This document shows, one piece after another, positions 26,207 to 35,243 of a stretch of 64,000 nucleotides of DNA (position 1 is the first letter of the stretch; the number at the start of each line of letters is the position of its first letter). The notes below the pieces were generated by a model, which saw only the letters and a list, made by a program, of their open reading frames with translations, was not told the DNA's origin and did not search any database. The DNA is from Sphingobium sp. BYY-5 (GTDB lineage: Bacteria; Pseudomonadota; Alphaproteobacteria; Sphingomonadales; Sphingomonadaceae), in contig NZ_JALEBH010000001.1 in assembly GCF_022758885.1 (NCBI RefSeq), positions 2,511,501 through 2,575,500 of the forward strand, given 5' to 3'. The position numbers and the translations under genes were made by a program.

Positions 26207-27286
26207 CTACAGCGACAGGGCGAGTTGCCCGTCCTGTCCGTCTTCCTCCTCCGATTCCAGATTATGCACGCCCAGCCCCAGCAGCCGCGCACCCATGCGC
26301 AGCGGTAACTGGGCCAGCAGCAATTCCCGTCCCGCCTGCGCCAACAGATCCGGCGAACGGACAGGTGCGGAGAAGCTGCGCGAGCGCGTGATGATGCGGA
26401 AGTCGGCGAACTTGATCTTCAACACCACCGTCCGGCCCCAGGCCTGCGCCTTTTCGATTCGGGTCCAGAGATTGACGGCGATCCGGTCCAGTTCCGCCAC
26501 CAACGCTTCCGCCTCGACCAGGTCGTCGAAGAAAGTGTCTTCCACGCTCACCGACTTGCGCTCCTGCCGTTCATGCACCGGCCGGCTGTCCTCACCCCGC
26601 GCCGCCCGATAGTAGAATTCGGCCGCGCTGCCGAAATGGGCCTGCAGGAAGGGCAGATCGCGCGCGCGCAGGTCCGCCCCCGTCTCGATCCCCAGTTCCT
26701 GCATCCGCCGCGCCGTCACCGGCCCCACGCCATGGATGCGCCGCACCGGCATGGCGGCGATGAACGCACCGCCCTCGCCAGGCCGCACCACGCAAATGCC
26801 GTCAGGCTTGTTCTGGTCCGACGCCAGCTTGGCGATCAGCTTGTTGTAGGAAACACCGGCCGAAGCGGTGAGGCCGGTTTCCTCGCGAATCATCCGCCTG
26901 ATTTCCTGCGCCACCTCGGTCGCCGATGCGATGCCCGGCTTGTTCACCGTCACGTCCAGATACGCCTCGTCAAGGGACAGGGGCTGGATGATGTCGGTAA
27001 AGTGGCTGAAGATCGCGCGCACCTGGCCAGATACAGCGCGATAGACTTCGAACCGGGGCTTCACGAAGATCAGGTCGGGGCAGAGACGCCGCGCCCGCGC
27101 GCCCGGCATGGCGGATCGGACACCGAATTTGCGCGCCTCATAGCTGCATGTCGCCACCACGCCGCGCGGGCCGCCGCCGCCCACCGCAATCGGCCGGCCG
27201 CGCAAGCCGGGATCGTCGCGTTGCTCCACCGACGCATAGAAGGCGTCCATGTCGATATGGATGATCTTGCGCAGCGGCGAGTCCAT
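26207..27286 (-). CDS. dinB: DNA polymerase IV (Y-family)
   Basis: 359 residues, typical for DinB. Catalytic motifs IHIDMDAFYASVEQRDDP (first Asp) and SLDEAYLDVT (Asp-Glu pair), the HhH region IHGVGPVTARRMQELG, and a little-finger domain. It carries out error-prone translesion synthesis and -1 frameshift-prone lesion bypass in the cytoplasm. No obvious clamp-binding motif was located at the C-terminus (QDGQLALSL is a possible weak one). Confidence 0.95.
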   Translation of the reverse strand: MDSPLRKIIHIDMDAFYASVEQRDDPGLRGRPIAVGGGGPRGVVATCSYEARKFGVRSAMPGARARRLCPDLIFVKPRFEVYRAVSGQVRAIFSHFTDIIQPLSLDEAYLDVTVNKPGIASATEVAQEIRRMIREETGLTASAGVSYNKLIAKLASDQNKPDGICVVRPGEGGAFIAAMPVRRIHGVGPVTARRMQELGIETGADLRARDLPFLQAHFGSAAEFYYRAARGEDSRPVHERQERKSVSVEDTFFDDLVEAEALVAELDRIAVNLWTRIEKAQAWGRTVVLKIKFADFRIITRSRSFSAPVRSPDLLAQAGRELLLAQLPLRMGARLLGLGVHNLESEEEDGQDGQLALSL

Positions 27287-27347
27287 GGCACCTTGCTATG
27301 CCATAATGCGGAACGAAAGGGAAACGAAGCCAGGACGAGCGAGGGCT

Positions 27348-27875
27348 TCAGGCCTTATCCTTGTCCTTGAGCGCCAGCAACGCGGCGAAGGGACTGGCCT
27401 GCTCCTCGTTCAGCACGCCGGCATCCTTCAGATAGGAGTCGGCCTGCGGCGAGCGGGGATAGGGCGTCATCGCCAGCGCCATCGTCTCGGCCACCGCCTC
27501 GCCCATATCGACGACCTGCCCATCATAGCCGATCGTATCGCAATCTTCGGCGTCCAGCTCCAGTTCCTCGCCCTCAGGCACCGCGTCGCCTTCCATGATG
27601 AAACGCAGCACGAAATCGCTGTCGATCACCTCAGGCACCGGCACCCCGGTCGCGACGCAGGGCTGGGCCAGCGCCGCGCGCACCCGCCCGCGCGCCATGA
27701 TCGCGCCATTTTCCTCGGTGAGGCTATAATCCGCATCCAGCCGATCCAGCACGGAAAGGCCGAATCGCTGCGCCAGCGCCGCCCGCTCGGCCACATCGGC
27801 CTCGATATGGGTTTCGCCGGTCAGCCGCTTGATCTGGTCTACCTTGACCGGACGGGAAAATTCGGGCGTCGTCAT
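27348..27875 (-). CDS. YceD family (DUF177) protein
   Basis: 175 residues: FSRPVKVDQIKRL at the N-terminus, CVATGVPVPEVIDSDF and an acidic stretch (PEGEELELDAEDCDTIGYDGQVVDMGEAVAE) typical of the YceD family, linked to 23S rRNA accumulation. The start overlaps the stop of the upstream chaperone gene (TAATG). In many genomes yceD precedes rpmF; here it does not, and dinB lies downstream instead. Confidence 0.85.
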   Translation of the reverse strand: MTTPEFSRPVKVDQIKRLTGETHIEADVAERAALAQRFGLSVLDRLDADYSLTEENGAIMARGRVRAALAQPCVATGVPVPEVIDSDFVLRFIMEGDAVPEGEELELDAEDCDTIGYDGQVVDMGEAVAETMALAMTPYPRSPQADSYLKDAGVLNEEQASPFAALLALKDKDKA

Positions 27876-28405
27876 TATCCAAGATCTCCTGCCAGCAGGG
27901 CCTCATGCGTCAGGCAGCCTAGCCGCATCCAGCGCTCGCGCAGCTTGCCTTCGACATGGGCGACCGCCGCATCAGCAATCGGCCCGCCGCGATAAAGGTT
28001 GCGGCGCAGCGCCTCACCAAAATCCGCACCGTCCGTCAACGCCTCGCGATAGGCGCTGATCCGCCCGCCCAATGCGCTCATCATCCGGCCGATATGCTTG
28101 CCGACCACCACGTCGCCCACGCCCTCCTGCCGCAACTGCCCGTCCATATCGTCGACGAACAATTCGGTCAGCCACACGCTTTCCTGCGTCGCGCCCTGCT
28201 GTTCCAGCCGGATCAACACCTGCGCCAATATGGCGACGATCATGTCAAAGCGACCGTCCAGCGTGTCGGGCACCGCGCCCTCCAGATACCAGTGCGGCTG
28301 CCGTCCTTCGCCGACCACGGCATGATAAAGCGGCCGCAGTCCCTCCCTGGGATCGGTGCGGCCGAAGAAGCGCTGAAGGAAGGAAGGGGTGGTGGGCATG
28401 GACAA
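27875..28405 (-). CDS. Ubiquinol-cytochrome c chaperone family protein
   Basis: 176 residues with the CBP3/UQCC1-like core (LYHAVVGEGRQPHWYLEGAVPDTLDGRFDMIVA, ESVWLTELFVDDMDGQLRQEGVGDVVVGKHIGRMM). Family members help assemble cytochrome b of complex III. Cytosolic or membrane-peripheral; no signal peptide. A second Met two codons downstream is an alternative start. Translationally coupled to yceD; divergent from bamE with about 160 bases between. Confidence 0.85.
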   Translation of the reverse strand: MSMPTTPSFLQRFFGRTDPREGLRPLYHAVVGEGRQPHWYLEGAVPDTLDGRFDMIVAILAQVLIRLEQQGATQESVWLTELFVDDMDGQLRQEGVGDVVVGKHIGRMMSALGGRISAYREALTDGADFGEALRRNLYRGGPIADAAVAHVEGKLRERWMRLGCLTHEALLAGDLG

Positions 28406-28566
28406 AACGGCTTTTCATGACGGATCGACCGGTGGCGCGCGCCGACCGGTGCGCCTTCGCCCCTTGCCGGGGCTTGCGCATTTCCATATTGATCGCAGCG
28501 TCGCCCAATGCAATGGCGGCATCAGTTTTGTTGGGTTCGCGGGTTACGCCCCCGCAGGAGACGTTC

Positions 28567-29079
28567 ATGCCTCAGTTCAGCCGCCACACCCGCCGCGGGC
28601 GCGTCTTGATCGCCGTCGGCCTCAGCGCGCTGCTGCTGGGCACATCAGCCTGCACCCGCATCCGCACGCATCAGGGTTATCAGGTCGACAAACTGCTGGT
28701 GGATTCGGTCCAGCCCGGCATCGACAATCGCGCGTCGGTGGAAGGGACGCTGGGCCGCCCCAGCTTTGCCTCGCAGTTCGGCCAACAGGACTGGTATTAT
28801 GTCTCGCGCAGCATGCGCTCGCTCGCTTTCTCCAATCCCAAGCCGGTGGACCAGACCGTGCTGCGCGTCCGCTTCGATCCCGCAGGCAATGTCGTGGCGG
28901 TCGACCGCATGGGGCTGGAACAGGTCGCTCATATCTCGCCTTCCGGGGACAAGACCCCGACCCTGGGCCGCCATCGCAGCCTGTTCGACGAGATTTTCGG
29001 CAATATCGGCGCGGTCGGCGCCGGCGGCATGGGTGGCGGGGGCAGCGGCCCCGGCAGCGGCGGCCCGAACGGCAGTTGA
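28567..29079 (+). CDS. bamE: Outer membrane assembly lipoprotein BamE (SmpA/OmlA)
   Basis: 170 residues from the ATG at 28567, which has GGAG 5-6 bases upstream. A lipoprotein signal peptide (VLIAVGLSALLLGTSAC) ends in a usable, if not perfect, lipobox, followed by the BamE domain (HQGYQVDKLLVDSVQPGIDNRASVEGTLGRPS ... DWYYVSRSMRSLAF). The C-terminus is a Gly-rich tail (GAGGMGGGGSGPGSGG). It is anchored in the outer membrane as part of the BAM beta-barrel insertion complex. A clear terminator follows. Confidence 0.9.
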   Translation: MPQFSRHTRRGRVLIAVGLSALLLGTSACTRIRTHQGYQVDKLLVDSVQPGIDNRASVEGTLGRPSFASQFGQQDWYYVSRSMRSLAFSNPKPVDQTVLRVRFDPAGNVVAVDRMGLEQVAHISPSGDKTPTLGRHRSLFDEIFGNIGAVGAGGMGGGGSGPGSGGPNGS

Positions 29080-29088
29080 ATCCAGGAA

Positions 29089-29118
29089 CGCCCGGCCTCG
29101 TCAGAGACCGGGCGTTTT
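29089..29118 (+). terminator. Intrinsic terminator of bamE
   Basis: CGCCCGG (29089-29095) pairs with CCGGGCG (29108-29114), followed by TTTT. Confidence 0.85.
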
Positions 29119-29131
29119 GATTCAGGCCGCT

Positions 29132-29273
29132 GTTTGAAAATGCGCCTATCGGCGCATTGCCGCACCGGCCCTCTCCCCCACCCGGCCACCCAACGGCAGT
29201 ATCATATGGGTGGCCGGGTGGAGGAGAGGGCCGGTGCCGCCTCAAAAATGCGCTCTTCCGCGCATTCTCAAAC
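29132..29273. repeat. 142-bp nested inverted repeat
   Basis: Outer arms GTTTGAAAATGCGC and GCGCATTCTCAAAC flank a long inner stem: the arm ending near 29192 and the arm starting near 29208 pair over about 32 bases with a single mismatch (core TGGGTGGCCGGGTGG). Two side hairpins (TGCGCC/GGCGCA at 29141; AATGCGC/GCGCATT at 29247) complete a cruciform-like structure. Looks like a mobile palindromic intergenic unit. Confidence 0.85.
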
Positions 29274-29373
29274 AGACTCTGACCGATGCCTTTCATGCAA
29301 GCGCCGGTTGATCGGCCGGATCATGCTGCTATCTAGCGATGGTGCCTAAGCCAGACCTTTTTACCCCGCTGCC

Positions 29374-29925
29374 ATGATCAGGCGGTATTTCGGCACATTG
29401 CGGGGACTGGGACGTCTCGCCTTATCCTATCCCCAGTTTTTTATCGGCCTGTCCGCCAGTCGCGTACCCACCCCGGCGCAGGTGAAGCGGCTGGTGTTCG
29501 TTTGCCAGGGCAATATCTGCCGCAGCGCCTTTGCTGATGTCGCGGCGCAGCGTGCGGGCTTACGAACCACCTCCTTTGGCCTGTCGACCACCACGGGACG
29601 CCCGGCCCATCCGCCCGCCATCGCGGCGGCCCAAATGCTGGGGCATGATCTGTTGGCGCATCGCGCTATCGACGTGGCGGATTATATGCCGGAGGAAGGG
29701 GATCTGCTGCTGGTGATGGAGGTGCGGCAATTGCATCGCCTCGCCACCGATCCACAGCTGGCGCGCCTGCCACGGATGCTGCTGGGCCGCTGGACACGTC
29801 CCCTGCTGCCCCATCTGCACGACCCCTATGGCCTTGATGATCGCTATATGACGCAATGCCTGCGACGGATCGAGCGGGCGATCGGCCGGCTGGTCATCGC
29901 CTTCCCCGGCGCACGGCTTTCCTGA
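29374..29925 (+). CDS. Low-molecular-weight protein-tyrosine phosphatase
   Basis: 183 residues. Catalytic P-loop CQGNICRS near residue 45-52 and the general-acid region HDPYGLDD near the C-terminus. The 35-residue N-terminal extension (RRYFGTLRGLGRLALSYPQFF) is longer than in standalone enzymes. Such phosphatases (Wzb type) dephosphorylate tyrosine kinases of polysaccharide export. Convergent with the ATP-grasp gene, whose 3' end overlaps it by 32 bases. Confidence 0.88.
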   Translation: MIRRYFGTLRGLGRLALSYPQFFIGLSASRVPTPAQVKRLVFVCQGNICRSAFADVAAQRAGLRTTSFGLSTTTGRPAHPPAIAAAQMLGHDLLAHRAIDVADYMPEEGDLLLVMEVRQLHRLATDPQLARLPRMLLGRWTRPLLPHLHDPYGLDDRYMTQCLRRIERAIGRLVIAFPGARLS

Positions 29926-31108
29926 CCATCTGCGCCATATCCCGCAGCCAGGGCCGTGGATCGGTCAGGCTGAAAACATAATAGCGGGTGCGCAGATCGA
30001 TGAAGGCGATCAGATAACCGAAAAGATCGGCAACCGGACGCCTGCGGAAAAAGGGGTCGCTGATGCGGCCGGGCGTCCACAGCAGCCGGACCATCCGCTT
30101 GGTTTCCGGCACCATATAGCAGGCGCGCAGGTCGTCGCGCGGCGCGGGAGCGGGACTGCCCTGCCCCAACACCCTGCGCCGATAGGCTTCCCAGGCGAAA
30201 TGCGCGCCGCAATGCCGGGCGAGCGGCAGGCTGCCCCAATAGCGGCCATTGACCTCCATCAGCCAATAGTCGCCGGTCGCGACGTCATAACGATATTCGA
30301 CCATCGCCTGCCCATCCCAATCGAGCGCGCGCAGCAATCGCTCGGACAGCGCCATTTGCGCCGCATGGGCGTCCATCGGCTCGGCCCGGCAGAGGGTGGA
30401 TACGCCGCCTTCCGGCGGCCATTCGTGCAGGCGGCGATGCTGGAAACGCAAGGTCGCGCGTCCGTCCTCCATGTAGAGCATCTGGCCCAGGCCAACCCCA
30501 CGGCAATATTGCTGGATCAGCGGCCATCGACCGACCGGTGCATAACGGTCCAGCAGCGCCATGAGTTGATCGGGCGTACGGGCATATTCGGTCTTCAGCC
30601 ATTCCAGTCCGGCATCGGCCAGAATCGGCATGATTTCCGGCGGATTCGCCCATTTCGCCACCAGCGGAAAGCGCATGTCGGCAATCCGTGCGGCAAAATC
30701 CTCGCCCGCCTGCGGCTGCCAGGTCTGGGGCACGCGCAGCCCCGCCTGCTCGGCAATGGCGAGCGTCCGCCGCTTGTCGATGACCCGTTCCAACCGATCG
30801 GGCCGGGGGACGAGCAGGTGGCAATCGCCGATGCGCGACGGCAGCGCGCCCAAATCGAGCAGGTCGCTTTCCGAAATGGCGAAGACGGCCTTAGCGCCGG
30901 TGCGTGCAATCAGATCAGGCAGCCAGGCGGAGGCAGGACCGTCGGGCCGTCGGATCACCGCCGTGCAATGACGCGACGCCGCCGCGATGGCCATGGGATC
31001 GCGTGCGACCCCATGCACGGGAACGCCATGTTCGCCCAGTTCCCGAACGATCGTCAGGCCGATCGCATTTTCCAGGCCGATGACCAGAGCAATGGGATGA
31101 TGCGTCAC
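29894..31108 (-). CDS. ATP-grasp domain carboxylate-amine ligase-like protein
   Basis: 404 residues from a GTG at 31108 that forms a GTGA overlap with the upstream deacetylase stop; an ATG at 31138 exists but would overlap by 34 bases. N-terminal Rossmann-like part (IALVIGLENAIGLTIVRELGEHGVPVHG) and ATP-grasp region (FPLVAKWANPPEIM, PLIQQYCRGVGLGQM, VEYRYDVATGDYWLMEVNGRYWGSLPLA) with the metal-binding Glu/Asn pair. The ligated substrate is unknown. Coupled to a polysaccharide deacetylase, so envelope carbohydrate work is plausible. Confidence 0.82.
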   Translation of the reverse strand: MTHHPIALVIGLENAIGLTIVRELGEHGVPVHGVARDPMAIAAASRHCTAVIRRPDGPASAWLPDLIARTGAKAVFAISESDLLDLGALPSRIGDCHLLVPRPDRLERVIDKRRTLAIAEQAGLRVPQTWQPQAGEDFAARIADMRFPLVAKWANPPEIMPILADAGLEWLKTEYARTPDQLMALLDRYAPVGRWPLIQQYCRGVGLGQMLYMEDGRATLRFQHRRLHEWPPEGGVSTLCRAEPMDAHAAQMALSERLLRALDWDGQAMVEYRYDVATGDYWLMEVNGRYWGSLPLARHCGAHFAWEAYRRRVLGQGSPAPAPRDDLRACYMVPETKRMVRLLWTPGRISDPFFRRRPVADLFGYLIAFIDLRTRYYVFSLTDPRPWLRDMAQMVRKAVRRGRR

Positions 31109-32085
31109 GCGGGAATCAGCCGATGCTCGTAACGCCATGTCGCCCAGGCCTGCTGCACCAGGCGCAGGCCGGTGCGAAGACGGCTGGGCGGCACGCGGGT
31201 CAGGCCATGGACCGGCGCATCGGCAATCGCTGGCGACAGATCATAGAAGCCGGCGCCATGCAGGTTCGCCATGCCGGCCGCCGCCCGGCACAGGGCTTCG
31301 AAGCGCGCCTTGACCAACCCGTTGGGGCGTTGACGATCGCGTGAGAGCATTTCGAAACTATGGGTCACGACGACAAAGGCATCCTGCCCTTCGTACGCAG
31401 CATGGTGCATGGCAGCGCGCATTTCCGCCGCCGACATGGCGCAAACCTGCGCCGGGCGAAAACCGCCCGGCCGATCGGCAATGCCCGACACGGGCAGTTC
31501 GATCACCCCCTCCAGGCGCGCCGCGCCAATCTGCTGACGGTCAGCCGATATGCGGCAGTCTCGACCGAGATAGGCGGGGTTGACGCTACTGTCCCAAAGG
31601 ATGCCAATGGCCGCAAGCGCCCGGAGCGTATCGTCATTGGCGCCGAAATTGCCGGCCCGAAACGCCGTGATTACAGGCGCACCTGCCTGCTCCAGCAGCC
31701 GCCTCGCCAGGTCCAGCAAGATGATCTGGTCCGTCAGCGCAAAGTCGCCGATATTGCGGCCCTGCCGTCCGCCGACGGGCGATTGCCGCGTCCAGGCGAG
31801 CCATTCGGTGTGGATGTGCAACTGCACTTCATGCCCGCGCCGGACGATCTCGCCGACGATGGGCGTCAGATATTCCGCGCCATGCACCAGCGCCGGCATG
31901 GGATCGAGAAAGAAGACGCCTTTGAGTCCATGATGATCGAGCCGGTCCATCTGCCAGCCGATGCCGACGGCCTGCCCCTGCGCCTCCGCCCAGATCGACC
32001 GGCGGACATTTTCCTCAAGACTGACGCCCCGCTGGTACAGCGAGGAGGACAGTTCCGTGTCGACAGTGATGAGCAGCGCGGTCAT
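31105..32085 (-). CDS. Polysaccharide deacetylase-like (WalW-type) protein
   Basis: 326 residues beginning ALLITVDTELSS, with features of the NodB/WalW fold: leading Asp (TVDTE), His pair in GHEVQLHIHTEWL, FRAGNFGANDDTLRALAAIG and a C-terminal VVTHSFEM. No signal peptide, so probably cytoplasmic. Upstream member of a two-gene unit with the ATP-grasp protein. Together with the adjacent phosphatase it suggests a small surface-polysaccharide locus, without the glycosyltransferases usually expected. Confidence 0.8.
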   Translation of the reverse strand: MTALLITVDTELSSSLYQRGVSLEENVRRSIWAEAQGQAVGIGWQMDRLDHHGLKGVFFLDPMPALVHGAEYLTPIVGEIVRRGHEVQLHIHTEWLAWTRQSPVGGRQGRNIGDFALTDQIILLDLARRLLEQAGAPVITAFRAGNFGANDDTLRALAAIGILWDSSVNPAYLGRDCRISADRQQIGAARLEGVIELPVSGIADRPGGFRPAQVCAMSAAEMRAAMHHAAYEGQDAFVVVTHSFEMLSRDRQRPNGLVKARFEALCRAAAGMANLHGAGFYDLSPAIADAPVHGLTRVPPSRLRTGLRLVQQAWATWRYEHRLIPA

Positions 32086-32225
32086 GCAAGGATCCGGTCA
32101 GGGGACATCAGGCCCGACATAGGCAATTTGCGTTAAGGAGCGGTAATATGTCTCCGCTATGTCTGACCGGTCACATATTGGAAAGGCGGCTGCTCGCCTT
32201 TACCCCGCCACGCGCTGCCTGTCCT

Positions 32226-32723
32226 TCATTCCAACAGGGAAAATTCGCCATAATTGCCCTGGAAGAAGAGCAGTGGCCGTTCGGGCCGCTCCACTTCCAG
32301 CGCCACCACCCGGCCAAGCACGATATAATGGTCGCCGGCCTCATGCACGGCATCCAGCCTGCAATCGATCCAGGCGACGACATCGTCCAGGATCGGTGAG
32401 CCATTGGCGGAAACGCGATGGGCGATGCCCGCGAATTTATCCGGTCCAGGCCCCGCAATCTGACGGCAGAGCGGCTTCTGGTCGCTGGCAAGGACATTGA
32501 CGCAGAATTTGCCGACCTTTTCGATGCGTGGCCAGCTACCGGAACTGCGCGCCGGAAAAAAGGCGACCAGGGGCGGGTCCAGCGAAACGGAGGTGAAGGA
32601 TCCCACCACCATGCCGACCGGCGCGCCGTCCGGCTCCGCCGCGGTGACGACGCAGACACCAGTCGGATAGTGACCCAGCACGCGGCGGAAGGTCGCACTG
32701 TCGAAACTGGTGGTCACGCTCAT
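32226..32723 (-). CDS. Flavin reductase-like FMN-binding protein
   Basis: 165 residues from MSVTTSFDSATFRRVLG; starts at 32750 or 32798 are possible but less like the family. Split-barrel flavin-binding features: HYPTGVCVVTA, GMVVGSFTSVSLDPPLVAFFP, FCVNVLASDQKPLCRQIAG, GDHYIVLGRVVALE. Members reduce FMN/FAD with NAD(P)H and feed two-component monooxygenases. No oxygenase partner is adjacent, so the partner is unknown. Confidence 0.85.
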   Translation of the reverse strand: MSVTTSFDSATFRRVLGHYPTGVCVVTAAEPDGAPVGMVVGSFTSVSLDPPLVAFFPARSSGSWPRIEKVGKFCVNVLASDQKPLCRQIAGPGPDKFAGIAHRVSANGSPILDDVVAWIDCRLDAVHEAGDHYIVLGRVVALEVERPERPLLFFQGNYGEFSLLE

Positions 32724-32844
32724 GCCCTGGTCGCTCCCTTGGCGGATCATCATCCTTCCCTGTCGCTTGAGGCCGGAGCGTTGCAAGTGAAAAAGCATGA
32801 TCGACCGACAAGCAATGCTTACCGATCGGTCAGCGGATCGGGAA

Positions 32845-35106
32845 TCAGAGCGCTATCCCGCCCGCGGCCAGCACCGCCAGGGTCAACAGTTCCGACGCAT
32901 TGGAAGACATGGTGGCGATCTGCACCGATTTTTCCATGCCCACCAGCACCGGCCCGATCATCGACGTGCCGCCCAGTTCGCGCAACAGCTTGGCCGAGAT
33001 ATTGGCCGATTGCAGCCCCGGCATGACCAGCACATTGGCGGGTCCGGACAGGCGGCTGAACGGATAATTCTTCATGACGGCCGGGTTGAGCGCCGCGTCG
33101 GGGGTCATTTCGCCTTCATATTCGAAATCAACGCCCCGTTCGTCCAGCACCTTCACCGCATCGCGCACATTGTCGAGGAACGCGCCGGGCGGATTGCCGA
33201 AATTGGAATAGGAAAGGAAGGCGACGCGCGGATCATGACCCATGCGCCGCGCGACGGCCACCGTCCCTTCGGCAATATCGGCCAGTTCGGCGGCCGAAGG
33301 ACGTTCGTGCACCGTGGTGTCGGCCAGGAACACCGTCTTGTCCTTCGCCACCGTGACATGGATGCCGAAAGGGGTGCGGCCCGCCGCCGGGTCCATCACC
33401 CGCTTCACCTCGCGCAGCGTCTGCGCATAGGGGCGCGTCACGCCGGTTATCATCGCGTCGGCGACACCCATCTTGACCAGCAGGGTGCCAAAGATGTTGC
33501 GATCGCGATTGACCATACGCTCGCAGTCGCGGCGCAGATAGCCACGGCGTTGCAACCGCTTGTAGAGCAGGTCGACCATCTCCGGCACCAGCGGCGAATT
33601 GACGCTGTTGTGCAGTTCGAAGCTTTCGGGATCGCGCACGCCCAATTCCTTGAGCTTGTCCAGCACATGGCCGCGGCCGACCAGTACGGGGATACCATAG
33701 CCCAGCTCGCGGAACTGAATGGCCGCACGCAGCACGACTTCTTCCTCCGCCTCGGCGAAGACCACGCGCTTGGGATCGGCCTTGGCCATCTCATAGGCGG
33801 TGGTCAGCACCGAAGTCGTCGGGTTGAGCCGTGCCTTGAGCGACTGGCGATAGGCAACCATGTCCTCGATCGGCTTTTGCGCCACGCCGGTTGCCATCGC
33901 CGCCTCCGCCACGGCGGCCGGCACCACTTCCATCAGGCGCGGATCGAAGGGCGCGGGAATGATATAGTCGGGGCCAAAGCTGTGCGAGCGGCCATAGGCC
34001 TTGGCCACTTCCTCAGGCACCCGTTCACGCGCAAGGTCGGCGATCGCCTTGGCCGCCGCCAGCTTCATCGCCTCGTTGATGCCCGTCGCCCGCACGTCCA
34101 GCGCGCCGCGGAAGATGAAGGGGAAGCCCAGCACATTATTGACCTGATTCGGGAAGTCCGACCGGCCGGTCGCAACGATCACGTCGGAACGCACGGCCTT
34201 GGCGTCGGGCGGCAGGATTTCCGGATCGGGATTGGCCATGGCGAAGATGATCGGCTTGGCCGCCATCGACTTCACCATGTCCTGCGACATGGCGCCAGCG
34301 ACGGAAAGGCCCAGGAACACGTCGGCGCCCTTGACCGCTTCAGCGAGCGTCCGCGCGTCGGTCTTCACCGCATGGGCCGACTTCCACTGGTTCATGCCCT
34401 CGGTGCGGCCCTGGTAGATCACGCCCTTGCTGTCGCACATGATGACATTGTCCTGGGGCACACCCAGTGCCTTGATGAGTTCGGTGCAGGAGATGGAGGC
34501 GGCCCCCGCCCCGTTCACCACCACCTTCATGTCCTTCATGTCGCGCCCGGTGAGGAGCGCGGCATTGATGACGCCCGCCGCCGCGATGATCGCGGTGCCA
34601 TGCTGGTCGTCATGAAAGACCGGGATGTTCATCCGCTCTTTCAGCGTCTGTTCGATGATGAAGCATTCGGGCGCCTTGATATCCTCAAGGTTGATGCCGC
34701 CGAAGGTCGGCTCCATCAGCTCGACCGCATCGATGAAACGGTCGACATCCTCGGTCTTCAATTCGATGTCGATGGAATCGACGTCGGCGAAGCGCTTGAA
34801 CAGCACCGCCTTGCCTTCCATCACCGGCTTCGAAGCGAGCGCGCCGAGATTGCCCAGGCCCAGGATCGCCGTGCCGTTGGAGATCACCGCGACCAGATTG
34901 CCCTTGGCGGTATAGTCATAGGCCGTCGCCGGATCGGCGGCGATGGCGCGGACCGGGACGGCGACGCCCGGCGAATAGGCAAGGCTCAGGTCGCGCTGCG
35001 TCGCCATCGGTTTGGACGCGATGATCTCGATCTTGCCGGGTCGGCCGGTCGAGTGGAAGAACAGCGCCTCGCGCTCGGAAAATTCCACATTCGACTTCTC
35101 GGTCAT
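32845..35106 (-). CDS. maeB: NADP-dependent malic enzyme with phosphotransacetylase-like domain
   Basis: 753 residues from the ATG at 35106 ([18 protein letters not shown]). The malic enzyme domain occupies about 1-430 ([40 protein letters not shown], nucleotide-binding [12 protein letters not shown]). The C-terminal 320 residues resemble phosphate acetyltransferase ([43 protein letters not shown]). Oxidative decarboxylation of malate to pyruvate yields NADPH; the second domain is usually regulatory, binding acetyl-CoA. Divergent from mutS. Confidence 0.95.
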   Translation of the reverse strand: MTEKSNVEFSEREALFFHSTGRPGKIEIIASKPMATQRDLSLAYSPGVAVPVRAIAADPATAYDYTAKGNLVAVISNGTAILGLGNLGALASKPVMEGKAVLFKRFADVDSIDIELKTEDVDRFIDAVELMEPTFGGINLEDIKAPECFIIEQTLKERMNIPVFHDDQHGTAIIAAAGVINAALLTGRDMKDMKVVVNGAGAASISCTELIKALGVPQDNVIMCDSKGVIYQGRTEGMNQWKSAHAVKTDARTLAEAVKGADVFLGLSVAGAMSQDMVKSMAAKPIIFAMANPDPEILPPDAKAVRSDVIVATGRSDFPNQVNNVLGFPFIFRGALDVRATGINEAMKLAAAKAIADLARERVPEEVAKAYGRSHSFGPDYIIPAPFDPRLMEVVPAAVAEAAMATGVAQKPIEDMVAYRQSLKARLNPTTSVLTTAYEMAKADPKRVVFAEAEEEVVLRAAIQFRELGYGIPVLVGRGHVLDKLKELGVRDPESFELHNSVNSPLVPEMVDLLYKRLQRRGYLRRDCERMVNRDRNIFGTLLVKMGVADAMITGVTRPYAQTLREVKRVMDPAAGRTPFGIHVTVAKDKTVFLADTTVHERPSAAELADIAEGTVAVARRMGHDPRVAFLSYSNFGNPPGAFLDNVRDAVKVLDERGVDFEYEGEMTPDAALNPAVMKNYPFSRLSGPANVLVMPGLQSANISAKLLRELGGTSMIGPVLVGMEKSVQIATMSSNASELLTLAVLAAGGIAL

Positions 35107-35243
35107 GGCTGCACCCATATATTGGAACAATGCGGCCGCCCTAGCGGCAAGATTATCTTGTGGGCAAGTGCGAGAAGCGCAATTTTGCTGCCCGTTTGCG
35201 AAGCTCTGGTTTCAACACAGGGTTCAGGCTATCCGCTGATCCC

